Source: an uncultured Neglectibacter sp.
GTDB lineage: Bacteria > Bacillota > Clostridia > Oscillospirales > Acutalibacteraceae
DNA length: 64,000 bases
Direction of reading: 5' to 3'
Assembly: GCA_937958185.1 (NCBI GenBank)
Contig: CALFFN010000028.1
Span: forward strand, 78,207-142,206
Positions 41,464-49,829 of this stretch are shown here, piece by piece. Position 1 is the first letter of the stretch. The number at the start of each line of letters is the position of its first letter. The position numbers were made by a program, and so were the translations under genes. Below the pieces are notes generated by a model. The model did not search any database and was not told the DNA's origin. It saw nothing but the letters and a program-made list of their open reading frames with translations.

Positions 41464-42783
41464 TCAGTTCCCAGACTCAAAATGCCGGATAAAGTCTGTA
41501 TAGTAATCGCCCTTACGGAAGCGTTCGTCCCGGATAATGGCGATCTGGTCTTCAATGTTGTTTTTCGGTCCGTCCACAAGCAGCTCGCACAGCGCCGCCT
41601 GCATTTTACGAATGGCTTCCTCCCTGGTGGAGGAATAGACGATCATTTTCCCCAGCATGGAATCGTAGTAGGGCGGTATTTCATAGCCCTGATACAAAAA
41701 GGTGTCGAACCGTACCCACGGTCCGCCAGGCGTGTGGAGAAATTCCACCTTTCCCGCCCCCAGCGCGTTGACCCTGCACTCGATGGCAGCCCCGGTCACC
41801 TTGATGTCCTCCTGGGTGAAATCCAGCGGCACGCCTGCCGCAATGCGTATCTGCCACTTTACAATATCGATCCCCGTGACAAGCTCGGAAACAGGGTGCT
41901 CCACCTGCAGCCGGGTATTCATTTCCATAAAATAGAAGTTCTTTTCTTTGTCCAGTAAAAATTCCACCGTGCCGGCATTGACATAGCCCGCTGCCTTTGC
42001 CGCCTTCGCGGCGGTTTCGGTCAGCTTTTGCCGCAGCTCCTCCGATACCCCCGGGGAGGGGGACTCCTCAATGAGCTTCTGGTTGTTCCGCTGAATGGAG
42101 CATTCCCGCTCCCCCAGGCAAACCACCTGCCCGGCTTCGTCCGCCAGCAGCTGTACTTCAATGTGTTTTACAGGGTCGAGATATTTTTCCAGATAGACCC
42201 TGCCGTCTCCAAAGGCTTTTTCCGCCTCGCTGGAGGCGGTCTCATACGCTTTTTCCATATCCTCCGGGCGCTTGACCAGCCGGATCCCCTTGCCCCCGCC
42301 GCCGGAGCTTGCCTTGATGAGCACGGGATAGCCGATGGCTTCCGCCTTTTCCCGGGCTTCGCGCCAATCCCGCAGAATGTCCGTTCCAGGCGTGACAGGT
42401 ACGCCGTTTTCCCGCATCAGCCGCCGGGCGCGATCCTTGTCCCCCATCTGGGAAATGACCTCCGCCGACGGTCCGATGAACGTGAGCCCATACTGCCTGC
42501 ACTGACCGGCAAATTCGGCGTTTTCCGCCAAAAACCCATAGCCCGGGTGAATTGCCTGCGCCCCGGTCGCCAAAGCCGCGCTGAGAATGCGCCGGATATT
42601 CAGATAGCTGTCCTCCGCCCTGGCGCCGCCGATACATACCGCCTGATCCGCCATGGCGGCGTGGAGGGAATCTCTGTCCGCTTCGGAATACACCGCCACG
42701 GTGGAGATACCCATTTCCTTACAGGCGCGAATAATGCGAATGGCGATCTCGCCCCGGTTGGCAATCAGAATTTTGGTGAACAC
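41464..42783 (-). CDS. accC: Biotin carboxylase subunit of acetyl-CoA carboxylase
   Basis: A 439-residue ATP-grasp enzyme that carboxylates the biotin on AccB. Motifs: KILIANRGEIAIRIIRAC at the start, SSGGGGKGI (ATP lid, near residue 160), GERECSIQRNNQKLIEESPSP, EMNTRLQVEHPV and IECRVNA. GTG start at 42783 with AAAGGAT upstream. Lies between fabZ and accD in the operon. Confidence 0.95.
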   Translation of the reverse strand: MFTKILIANRGEIAIRIIRACKEMGISTVAVYSEADRDSLHAAMADQAVCIGGARAEDSYLNIRRILSAALATGAQAIHPGYGFLAENAEFAGQCRQYGLTFIGPSAEVISQMGDKDRARRLMRENGVPVTPGTDILRDWREAREKAEAIGYPVLIKASSGGGGKGIRLVKRPEDMEKAYETASSEAEKAFGDGRVYLEKYLDPVKHIEVQLLADEAGQVVCLGERECSIQRNNQKLIEESPSPGVSEELRQKLTETAAKAAKAAGYVNAGTVEFLLDKEKNFYFMEMNTRLQVEHPVSELVTGIDIVKWQIRIAAGVPLDFTQEDIKVTGAAIECRVNALGAGKVEFLHTPGGPWVRFDTFLYQGYEIPPYYDSMLGKMIVYSSTREEAIRKMQAALCELLVDGPKNNIEDQIAIIRDERFRKGDYYTDFIRHFESGN

Positions 42784-42934
42784 TCCACTTCATCCTTTCC
42801 AAAGACTGGAGAACCTTTCCTTCCAGTCCAAAGGCTAAAAAGCTTTTTTCAAATCGAATCTCGACGATTCTGTTTTTGGGATTTCGGAACTTTCTTACCG
42901 CCCGCGGTGGGAAAAAACAGTAAATCAGAAGCTC

Positions 42935-43345
42935 TCAATCTACAAGGGCAAAGGAAAATTCGGCGCTGACGCAGAGCTTCCCGTTCACCCTGCCCGTTCC
43001 CTTCGCGAAATAGAACTGTCCCCGCTGGCGGAGAAGCTCGCATTCCGTCTCTAAAGTATCCCCGGGCTTTACCTGCCCCCGGAACTTTACCTTGTCCAGC
43101 CCGGTAAACAGCGGCGTTTTCCCTGCCGCGTCCTCAAGGAGCAGCACACAGGCGGACTGCGCCATCATCTCGCACTGAATGACCCCCGGCACAACGGGGT
43201 TCCCCGGGAAATGCCCCTGCAAAAAGAATTCGTCCCCCCTGATGTGGCACTTGCCATGGGCCTTGCCATCTATCAGCTCCACCTCGTCCAGCAGCAGCAT
43301 GGGCTCCCGGTGGGGCAGAAGCTTCTTGATCTCTTCCCTGTTCAT
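42935..43345 (-). CDS. fabZ: 3-hydroxyacyl-ACP dehydratase
   Basis: A 136-residue single hot-dog domain. The catalytic His is in GHFPGNPVVPG and the Glu in QCEMMAQ, the FabZ signature. It dehydrates beta-hydroxyacyl-ACP in each elongation round. AAGGAG lies before the ATG, 12 bp from the accB stop. The 151-bp gap to accC holds an ACTGGAAGG/TTCTCCAGT hairpin. Confidence 0.95.
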   Translation of the reverse strand: MNREEIKKLLPHREPMLLLDEVELIDGKAHGKCHIRGDEFFLQGHFPGNPVVPGVIQCEMMAQSACVLLLEDAAGKTPLFTGLDKVKFRGQVKPGDTLETECELLRQRGQFYFAKGTGRVNGKLCVSAEFSFALVD

Positions 43346-43357
43346 AGCGCTTCTCCT

Positions 43358-43807
43358 TTATACAATGCGGAACAGGGGCTGGTCGTATTCTACCACCTGT
43401 CCGTTTATGGCGCAGACCTCCGCCACCGTGCCGTCTATTTCGGCAGGGATCTCATTCATCAGCTTCATCGCTTCGATAATGCACAGAATGTCTCCCTTCT
43501 TCACCTTGTCCCCCACCTCTACAAAGGGCTTGCTGTCGGGGGAAGCGGCGGCATAAAACACGCCCACCGTCGGGGAAGCCACAACGGTCCCCTCCGCTTT
43601 CGGGGCAGGCTCCGTCCCGATTGGGGTGGTTCCCGCTGGGGCAAAGGGAGAGCTTGCCCTCTGGGCAGGCATGGCGGCTGCCAGCGCCGCCGCGATCTCC
43701 TGCTTGCGCTCCAGCTTGATCGCCGCGTCTCCCTCCTGCACCTCCAGGGCAGTCAGGTCATTTTCCCGCATGACGCGGGCAAGTTCCTCAATGTGCTTGA
43801 TGTCCAA
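43358..43807 (-). CDS. accB: Biotin carboxyl carrier protein of acetyl-CoA carboxylase
   Basis: A 149-residue carrier. A short N-terminal helical region (LDIKHIEELARVMRENDLTALEV) and an Ala/Pro-rich linker lead to the biotinyl domain with Lys115 in EAMKLMNEI. The start is TTG 43807 with GGAGG 8 bases upstream; no ATG or GTG fits the conserved N-terminus. Confidence 0.93.
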   Translation of the reverse strand: MDIKHIEELARVMRENDLTALEVQEGDAAIKLERKQEIAAALAAAMPAQRASSPFAPAGTTPIGTEPAPKAEGTVVASPTVGVFYAAASPDSKPFVEVGDKVKKGDILCIIEAMKLMNEIPAEIDGTVAEVCAINGQVVEYDQPLFRIV

Positions 43808-43863
43808 GGAAAAAGCCTCCTTTTCGATATCGGGCTGAAGGGGCGAACGCCCAAGCCCGCAAA

Positions 43864-45105
43864 TCAGTTCTCTATTTTCCGAAATGCCAGATACGCGTTG
43901 TGCCCGCCGAAGCCCAGGGACGCGGACAGCGCCAGCTCTACCGTGGCTTCTCTCGCCTGATTGGGCACGTAGTCCAGATCGCAGGCGGGGTCCGGCTCGC
44001 TGTAGCCGATGGTGGGGGGAACGATATCGTTTTTCACCGCCAGCGCGCAGACGATGGCTTCCACCGCCCCGGCAGCGCCCAGCATATGCCCCGTCATGGA
44101 CTTGGTGGAACTGACCATGCACTTTCGCGCCGCTTCCTCGCCCAGCCCCTTTTTGATTGCCAGCGTTTCGCTGGAATCGTTCAGGGGCGTGCTGGTGCCG
44201 TGGGCGTTCACATAGATGTTCGCCGGGTCGGTTTTATCCCCCTCCGCCTCGTCATATGCCATTTTCAGCGCCGCCGCGCCGCCGATGGCTTCCGGGTGGG
44301 GGGCGGTGATGTGATAAGCGTCGCAGGTCACGCCGTAGCCGCACAGCTCGGCGTAGATTTTCGCACCGCGGGCTTTTGCGTGCTCATATTCCTCCAGGAC
44401 CAGCGCTCCCGCGCCCTCGCCCATGACAAAGCCGTTCCTCCGGGCGTCAAAGGGCACGCAGGCGGACAGGGGGTCTTCGGTGGTGGAAAGGGCTTTCATA
44501 TTGGCAAAGCCAGCCACGCCCACCGGCAAAATCGCCGCTTCCGCGCCGCCTGCCAGCACTGCGTCCAGATAGCCGTGCCTGATGGCGCGGTAGGCTTCGC
44601 CGATGGCATTGTTGCCCGTGGCGCAGGCGGTGACCACCGGCAGCGCTTCGCCCCGGAAATCGTGCTTGATGGCAATCAAGCCTGCTGCCATGTTCACGAT
44701 CAGTGCCGGAATGAAAAATGGGGACACCCGGTGGGGACCCTTCTCCATCAGCGCCTGGTGCTGCTCGGAAAAGGTGTTGATGCCGCCGATGCCGGAGCCG
44801 AAATACGTGCCGATGCGCTCCGGGGGCAGGGTTCCCTTGATCCCGCTTTCCTCCACCGCCTGGGCGGCAGCCGCCAGAGCGTACTGGCAGAACAGGTCGT
44901 GCTTGCGCACGTCCGCCTTCTCCATGTATTGCAGGGGGTCAAAGCCTTTGACCTCCGCCGCGACCTTCACCTTATAGTCCGTAGTATCGAATTTGGTGAT
45001 TTCCCCGATCCCGCATTTTCCCGCTTTCAGGCTTTCCCAAAATTCGGGAACGCTGTTTCCCACCGGGGTGATCGCCCCCATGCCTGTGATGACTACACGT
45101 CGCAT
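43864..45105 (-). CDS. fabF: Beta-ketoacyl-ACP synthase II
   Basis: A 413-residue thiolase-fold condensing enzyme. Catalytic Cys is in TACATGNNAIGEA (near 165), His in NAHGTSTPLND (near 305) and His in KSMTGHMLGAAG (near 340). It elongates acyl-ACP with malonyl-ACP. AAAGGAG precedes the ATG. The gap to fabG on its upstream side holds two heptamer arrays and a spare fabG 3' end. Confidence 0.95.
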   Translation of the reverse strand: MRRVVITGMGAITPVGNSVPEFWESLKAGKCGIGEITKFDTTDYKVKVAAEVKGFDPLQYMEKADVRKHDLFCQYALAAAAQAVEESGIKGTLPPERIGTYFGSGIGGINTFSEQHQALMEKGPHRVSPFFIPALIVNMAAGLIAIKHDFRGEALPVVTACATGNNAIGEAYRAIRHGYLDAVLAGGAEAAILPVGVAGFANMKALSTTEDPLSACVPFDARRNGFVMGEGAGALVLEEYEHAKARGAKIYAELCGYGVTCDAYHITAPHPEAIGGAAALKMAYDEAEGDKTDPANIYVNAHGTSTPLNDSSETLAIKKGLGEEAARKCMVSSTKSMTGHMLGAAGAVEAIVCALAVKNDIVPPTIGYSEPDPACDLDYVPNQAREATVELALSASLGFGGHNAYLAFRKIEN

Positions 45106-45161
45106 TCAAATTCTCCTTTCGTGCCAACTGTCACCTTTCCGTCCTTGACTCTGGTCTTTCT

Positions 45162-45292
45162 CCAGATTCTAGATGCTAGATGCTAGATGCTGGATTAAGA
45201 ACACGCCCTATTTCCAGTCTTGCTTTGATTTCTTCATTTTTCTTTTCTTTTCTCTTGACCTTCTCCAGTATCCAGCGTCCAGTATCTAGATC
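45162..45292. repeat. Paired heptamer arrays (CTAGATG / CCAGTAT type) upstream of fabF
   Basis: Array 1: CCAGATT, CTAGATG three times, CTGGATT (45162-45196). Array 2: CCAGTAT, CCAGCGT, CCAGTAT, CTAGATC (45265-45292). A 68-bp spacer separates them. Array 2 contains the stop codon of the spare fabG C-terminus. Confidence 0.85.
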
Positions 45293-45375
45293 GCCAATCC
45301 ACCGTCTACCCGGATCGTTTCCCCGGCGGCTTTTTCTTTTCGCTTCCCCCCCCCGCCTGCGGCGGGGGGGAAGCG
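45286..45375 (-). repeat. Spare copy of the fabG 3' end plus a GC-rich hairpin
   Basis: 45324-45286 (minus) encodes GETIRVDGGLAI and a TAG stop, the same 12 residues that end fabG at 45422-45384, with five base changes, all synonymous, and a different stop. Between them lies the hairpin CGCTTCC..., a 9-C/7-G stem at 45341-45375. The copy is not joined to any start codon. Confidence 0.85.
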
Positions 45376-45383
45376 ATCATGAA

Positions 45384-46121
45384 TCAAATCGCCAGCCCGC
45401 CGTCTACCCGGATCGTCTCCCCGGTGATGTAGTCCGATTCCGGGGAAGCCAAAAACAGCGCCACATTGGCAACGTCCTCCGGCGTGCCCATTTTTTTCAT
45501 GGGCACCTGCTGCAGCAGGGGGTTGTCCTCCTTGATATCCTTTGTCATATCCGTGGCAATGAAGCCGGGGGCAATGCAGTTGCAGCACACGCCCCGACTG
45601 CCCAGCTCCTTGGCGATGGACTTGGACATGCCGATGAGACCCGCCTTGGAAGCGGCATAATTGACCTGTCCCACATTGCCCACCAGACCCGCAATAGAGC
45701 TGATATTGATAATTTTTCCGTACTTTTTCCGCATGAAATCCCGGTAGCAGGCGCGGGTCATGTGGAACGCGCCTTTCAGATTGATATCCAGCACCAAATC
45801 GTAGTCGTCGTCCTTCATGCCCACCATCAGACCGTCCCGGGTGACGCCGGCATTGTTCACCAGAATGTCCACCTTGCCCAAATCGGCTTTCACCGCTTCC
45901 ACGGTCTCTTCCACAGCCTTTTCGTCCCGCACGTCGCACACATAGGCTTTCACCCTGCGCCCCAGCGCTTCGATCTCCCGGCAGGTCTCCTCGGCAGGCT
46001 CCGCCGGTCCTACATACACCACGGCAATATCCGCGCCGTTTTCCGCCAGCTTCAGGGCAATGGCTTTGCCCAAGCCCTGAGAGCCCCCGGTCACCAATGC
46101 GATTTTTCCTTCCAGTTTCAT
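45384..46121 (-). CDS. fabG: 3-oxoacyl-ACP reductase
   Basis: A 245-residue short-chain dehydrogenase that reduces beta-ketoacyl-ACP with NADPH. TGGSQGLGKAIA binds the cofactor, NNAGVTRD follows, the Ser is in NISSIAG, and the Tyr/Lys pair is in YAASKAG. The end GETIRVDGGLAI is standard FabG. ATG 46121 is the true start: the frame stays open upstream into fabD but that part is out of the real fabD frame. A second copy of its last 12 codons lies downstream. Confidence 0.95.
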   Translation of the reverse strand: MKLEGKIALVTGGSQGLGKAIALKLAENGADIAVVYVGPAEPAEETCREIEALGRRVKAYVCDVRDEKAVEETVEAVKADLGKVDILVNNAGVTRDGLMVGMKDDDYDLVLDINLKGAFHMTRACYRDFMRKKYGKIINISSIAGLVGNVGQVNYAASKAGLIGMSKSIAKELGSRGVCCNCIAPGFIATDMTKDIKEDNPLLQQVPMKKMGTPEDVANVALFLASPESDYITGETIRVDGGLAI

Positions 46122-46138
46122 AAAACAGCCTTCCTTTC

Positions 46139-47053
46139 TCAGCCCTGCAAAGCGTTCACAGCCGCCTGCAGAGTTTCTACGTCTTCTACACGGAGGACCG
46201 TCGCGTCCTTTACCGTCTTTTTGATAAGCCCGCACAGGGTTTTCCCCGCGCCGCATTCTATAAAGGTGTCCACCCCCTGCGCCGCCAGGTTTTCCACGGT
46301 CTCCTGCCAGCGCACCGGGTTCTTGACCTGCTCTAAAAGCAGCTCCTTGGCGTTTTCTCCATAGGGCTGGGCGGTAAAATTGGCGTACACCGGCAGCCGG
46401 GGGCGCTTCATGAATATGTTTTCCAGCTCCCCGCGCAGCCGCTCCGCCGCGCCCGCCATCAGCGGGGAATGGAACCCGCCGCTGACTGCCAGCGGAACCG
46501 CTCTGCCGCCTTTCTCCGCCACACTGGCGCAGAAGGCTTCCAGCTCCGCTTTCTCCCCGGCAACCACCAGCTGCCCGGGGCAGTTGTAGTTCACCGCCCA
46601 CACATGGGAGAATTCTCTGCAAAGCTGCTCCACTGTCTCGTTAGGCAGCTTCAGCACCGCCGCCATAGCACCGGGGCTCTGCTCTGCCGCTTCCTGCATG
46701 GCTGCTGCCCGCCGGCAGACAAAGGAGAAGCCGTCCTCCTCGGAGAACGCGCCGGAAAAGGTCAGCGCGGCTACCTCTCCCAGGGAAAAGCCCGCCGCGA
46801 AATCGGCGTGAACACCTGCTTCCTCCAGCGCCCGTGCCGCCGCCAAATCCACACAGTACAGGCAGGGCTGGGTATTTTTCGTGAGGGAAAGCTCCTCCGC
46901 AGTGCCGGAAAAGCACTGCTCCGACGTGCCGGGGCGCAGCTTGTCCGCTGTTTCAAACACCTGCCGCGCGGCAGGGCTTGTCTCAAACAGCGATTTCCCC
47001 ATGCCGGAATATTGCGAGCCTTGTCCAGAGAATACGAATGCAATTTTTCCCAT
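46139..47053 (-). CDS. fabD: Malonyl-CoA:ACP transacylase
   Basis: A 304-residue acyltransferase that loads malonyl groups on ACP. Motifs: FSGQGSQYSGMG, catalytic Ser in GFSLGEVAAL (near residue 90), and His in SGGFHSPLM (near 195). ATG 47053 is preferred to GTG 47062 because GGAG lies 11 bases before it but only 2 bases before the GTG. Its start codon and ribosome site sit in the first unit of a 155-bp tandem repeat. Confidence 0.93.
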   Translation of the reverse strand: MGKIAFVFSGQGSQYSGMGKSLFETSPAARQVFETADKLRPGTSEQCFSGTAEELSLTKNTQPCLYCVDLAAARALEEAGVHADFAAGFSLGEVAALTFSGAFSEEDGFSFVCRRAAAMQEAAEQSPGAMAAVLKLPNETVEQLCREFSHVWAVNYNCPGQLVVAGEKAELEAFCASVAEKGGRAVPLAVSGGFHSPLMAGAAERLRGELENIFMKRPRLPVYANFTAQPYGENAKELLLEQVKNPVRWQETVENLAAQGVDTFIECGAGKTLCGLIKKTVKDATVLRVEDVETLQAAVNALQG

Positions 47054-47408
47054 AACTATCACTGCTCCACTTGCTGTAGACTTTTTTCCTATCGGTCAGG
47101 CGCTATACTGTCCTCCTGGAATTTCCCCAGCGGGGAAATTCGCGAACGAAAACGGAACCCGTTTTCGTTTCTCCCTTGACCTGAAAAAACAAATGCAATT
47201 TTTCCCATAACTATCACTGCTCCACTTGCTGTAGACTTTCTTTCTATCGGTCAAGCGCTATACCGTCCTCCTGAAATTTCCCCAGCGGGGAAATTCGCGA
47301 ACGAAAACGGAACCCGTTTTCGTTTCTCCCTTGACCTGAAAAAACAAATGCAATTTTTCCCATAACTATCACTGCTCCACTTGCTGTAGACTTTTTTCCT
47401 ATCGGTCA
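47037..47408. repeat. 155-bp tandem repeat carrying the fabD start region (2.4 copies)
   Basis: Units begin at 47041, 47196 and 47351, exactly 155 bp apart, with only a few differences; the third is partial and ends at the stop of the 73-residue gene. Each unit contains the first fabD codons (complement of CAATTTTTCCCAT), the ribosome site, and two hairpins: GAATTTCCCC/GGGGAAATTC and GAACGAAAACGG/CCGTTTTCGTTTC. Confidence 0.9.
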
Positions 47409-47627
47409 AGCCTTTTTCTCGTCCTTCTGCTCCTGCTGTTCCGCTGCTTCCATGTTCTGCTCAGGCTGGTTCGCTTCGTTGATTGCGTTAGTGACCAGGT
47501 TTCTCAAATAGACATTCAGGTCGCCGTAAGCGTCCTTGATCCCGGCTTTTACCGCCTCTCTGACTACAAAATACAGGATCGCAATGCCGACGGCTGCCCA
47601 AAAAACGGTAAAAATAATTGGTTCCAT
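47406..47627 (-). CDS. Small single-helix membrane protein in the fab operon
   Basis: A 73-residue protein with one N-terminal membrane helix (FTVFWAAVGIAILYFVV), an amphipathic stretch and a highly charged Gln/Glu/Lys tail. I do not recognise the family. It occupies the place between fabK and fabD where many Clostridia carry acpP, but has no DSL phosphopantetheine motif and is not ACP. AAGGAG precedes the ATG; 17 bp from fabK. It may be a membrane partner of the pathway, which is inference. Confidence 0.7.
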   Translation of the reverse strand: MEPIIFTVFWAAVGIAILYFVVREAVKAGIKDAYGDLNVYLRNLVTNAINEANQPEQNMEAAEQQEQKDEKKA

Positions 47628-47643
47628 CAGAATCGCTCCTTCC

Positions 47644-48588
47644 TCAGCTCAGCCAGCGCCCGGCGGTCTTCAACACCTCTTCCGCTTCCGTAAACATCTC
47701 TTTGATGATCTCCGCGGCGGGCTGCTCCCGGTTTACCATGCCGGCAATCTGCCCGGCAAGGAAATCCCCCGTCTTTTCGTCGCCCTCCACGGCGGCGCGG
47801 TACAGCGCACCGCCGCCCAGCTTTTCCAGCTCCTCGTCAGACATGGTGCTGTACTCCGCCTTGAGGTAATCCTTCGAGAACTGGTTCTTGATCTGCCGCA
47901 CCGGGTGCCCCAGCCGCTTGCCGGTCACCATGGTGGAAATATCGTTTGCTTTCAGCACTTTTTTCTTGTAATTGGGGTGAACGCCACACTCATGGGCGAC
48001 CAGGAACCTGGTTCCCACCTGCACGCCTACGGCGCCCAGCTGGAACGCCGCCGCGATCCCCCTACCGTCGCCGATGCCGCCTGCGGCTAAAACCGGCAGG
48101 TCGGTGGCGTCGCACACCTGGGGGACCAGCACCATAGTGGTCAAATCCCCCACGTGCCCGCCGGATTCTCCTCCCTCGGCGATCACGGCGGAAGCGCCCG
48201 CCTTGGTCACCAGCTTTGCCATGCCCACGGAAGCCACCACAGGGACCACCTTGACCCCTGCTTCCAGCCACATAGGCATATAGCGGGAAGGGTTCCCCGC
48301 GCCGGTAGTCACCACCGCCACGTGCTCGTCGGCGGCAAGCTTTGCCACCTCGTCGGCAAAGGGGGACATGAGCATGATATTCACGCCAAAAGGCTTATCC
48401 GTCAGGCTTCTGGCAATGTCGATCTCCTGTTTCAGGTGCTCGGCGCTAGCGTTCATGGCGGAAATGATGCCCAGCCCGCCGCCGCTAGATACGGCAGCCG
48501 CCAGCTTTCCATCGGAGATCCACGCCATACCGCCCTGGAAAATGGGGTATTCGATTCCAAGCAAATCGCAAAGAGGTGTTTTTATCAT
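47644..48588 (-). CDS. fabK: Enoyl-ACP reductase II (FMN-dependent)
   Basis: A 314-residue TIM-barrel flavoprotein of the FabK/2-nitropropane dioxygenase family. It performs the last reduction of each fatty-acid cycle and stands in for FabI. Motifs: PIFQGGMAWISD, GGGLGIISAMN, GVNIMLMSP, AEGGESGGHVG, VLAAGGIGDGRG and GVQVGTRFL (FMN phosphate). Strong ribosome site AAGGAG. It fits triclosan-insensitive Firmicutes. Confidence 0.93.
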   Translation of the reverse strand: MIKTPLCDLLGIEYPIFQGGMAWISDGKLAAAVSSGGGLGIISAMNASAEHLKQEIDIARSLTDKPFGVNIMLMSPFADEVAKLAADEHVAVVTTGAGNPSRYMPMWLEAGVKVVPVVASVGMAKLVTKAGASAVIAEGGESGGHVGDLTTMVLVPQVCDATDLPVLAAGGIGDGRGIAAAFQLGAVGVQVGTRFLVAHECGVHPNYKKKVLKANDISTMVTGKRLGHPVRQIKNQFSKDYLKAEYSTMSDEELEKLGGGALYRAAVEGDEKTGDFLAGQIAGMVNREQPAAEIIKEMFTEAEEVLKTAGRWLS

Positions 48589-48617
48589 ATCAAAAGCTCC
48601 TTTTTATCAGATCGTTT

Positions 48618-48659
48618 TTACCATCGAATCACGCAGGACGCGCTGGAAAGTCCCCCTCC
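48618..48659 (-). repeat. Spare copy of the fabH 3' end
   Basis: On the minus strand this encodes GGGLSSASCVIRW and a TAA. The true fabH end (48816-48775) encodes GGGLSSAACVVKW and a TAA. Length and frame are the same; the three amino-acid differences are conservative and most codon differences are third-position. It is not preceded by a start. Confidence 0.85.
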
Positions 48660-48735
48660 TCGTCAGGCTTCGGCTTTGCCGCTCGAAGTGCTGCTGTCTG
48701 CAGCCCATCTTCGCTTTTCAGCCGAGCCTTCCTCT

Positions 48736-48763
48736 CCCCAAAAAGTCTGACGACTTTTTGGGG
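48736..48763 (-). terminator. Perfect 12-bp hairpin between fabH and fabK
   Basis: CCCCAAAAAGTC, loop TGAC, GACTTTTTGGGG. There is no T run on the minus strand, so an attenuator or processing site is more likely than a full terminator. Confidence 0.5.
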
Positions 48764-48774
48764 TTTTGAAAAGC

Positions 48775-49731
48775 TTACCACTTGACAACGCACGCTGCGC
48801 TGGATAAACCGCCTCCAAAGGCAGAAAGGACAACAATATCCCCGGGCTGCAAAAGCCCTGCCCGGTTGATTTCGTCCAGCAAAATCGGCTCGCTGGCGGA
48901 GGAGGTGTTGCCGTATTTTTCAATGTTGACAAAGAATTTCTCCGGGGCGATCTCCGGCAGCCTGCGCCGGGCTTCGTTGATAATGCGGTAATTTGCCTGA
49001 TGGGGGATCACCGCCTGGACCTGCTCCCCGGTAACGCCCGCCTTTTCCATGACGGAGCGGATATCGTTCACCATGGAGGTCACGGCAAATTTATAGGTTT
49101 CCTGCCCCTGCATGTTCACCTTGTTTTTGGGCATTTCCCGTTCATAAAACGGCGAATTATTCCACCAGGTGGGAATGGAGATGATGTCGTCCCCACCCTT
49201 TGTGTGCAGCTCGGACGCCAGATAATTGTCTCCCTCGCCCAGCACTGCCGCGCCCGCACCGTCGCCGAAAATGCAGCAGGTGCTCCTGTCCGTCCAGTCC
49301 AGCAGCCCGCTCATGCGCTCGGCGCTTACCACCAGCACCTTTTTGACCGCCTTTCTGGCAAAAAAGCCCGCCGCCACGTCCAGCCCGAATAAAAAGCCGG
49401 GGCAGGCAACATTTATATCAAAGGCGGGGCAGTGGGCGCCCAAACGGTTCTGCACCATGCCGCCAAGCCCCGGGGAAATGGTATCCGCGCTGATGGTGGG
49501 CGCGATGATCAAATCCAGCTCCTCCGGGCGCACCCCGGCGCTGTCCAGCGCCCGGCGGGCGGCTTCCACGCCCAGCTCCGTCACTGTTTCCGTGGTGCAG
49601 ACATGGCGCTGCTTCACACCGACCCGTTTTGTGATCCATTCGTCAGAGGTTTCCACCATCTGAGAAAGGTCGTCGTTGGTCACGATACGTTCCGGCACAA
49701 AGCTGCCCGTGCCTAAAATCCGAAAGCTCAT
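48775..49731 (-). CDS. fabH: Beta-ketoacyl-ACP synthase III
   Basis: A 318-residue enzyme that starts fatty-acid synthesis by condensing acyl-CoA with malonyl-ACP. The catalytic Cys is in NVACPGFLFGLD (near residue 110), His in VIPHQANYRI (near 242) and Asn in YGNTSSAS (near 272). First gene of the operon, with AAAGGAG before the ATG and a consensus promoter 70 bp upstream. A spare copy of its last 13 codons lies beyond its stop. Confidence 0.95.
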   Translation of the reverse strand: MSFRILGTGSFVPERIVTNDDLSQMVETSDEWITKRVGVKQRHVCTTETVTELGVEAARRALDSAGVRPEELDLIIAPTISADTISPGLGGMVQNRLGAHCPAFDINVACPGFLFGLDVAAGFFARKAVKKVLVVSAERMSGLLDWTDRSTCCIFGDGAGAAVLGEGDNYLASELHTKGGDDIISIPTWWNNSPFYEREMPKNKVNMQGQETYKFAVTSMVNDIRSVMEKAGVTGEQVQAVIPHQANYRIINEARRRLPEIAPEKFFVNIEKYGNTSSASEPILLDEINRAGLLQPGDIVVLSAFGGGLSSAACVVKW

Positions 49732-49800
49732 TGCCTGCTCCTTTCCATTCTGCTTTTCCCCGATCTCTGCGAGAGAAAACGGGGAGAATCTAACTTTTTA

Positions 49801-49829
49801 ATTGTACCGAAAAAAGCCGGATTTGTCAA
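49801..49829 (-). promoter_or_regulatory. Consensus promoter of the fab/acc operon
   Basis: On the minus strand, TTGACA (49829-49824), 17 bp, TACAAT (49806-49801). The spacer contains the T run of the preceding gene's terminator, so the two elements overlap. I see no FapR or FabT operator. Confidence 0.75.

Noticed and set aside
45384..46622. A 412-residue FabG with an N-terminal extension
   Set aside because: The extension is an out-of-frame reading of fabD; FabG homology begins at ATG 46121.
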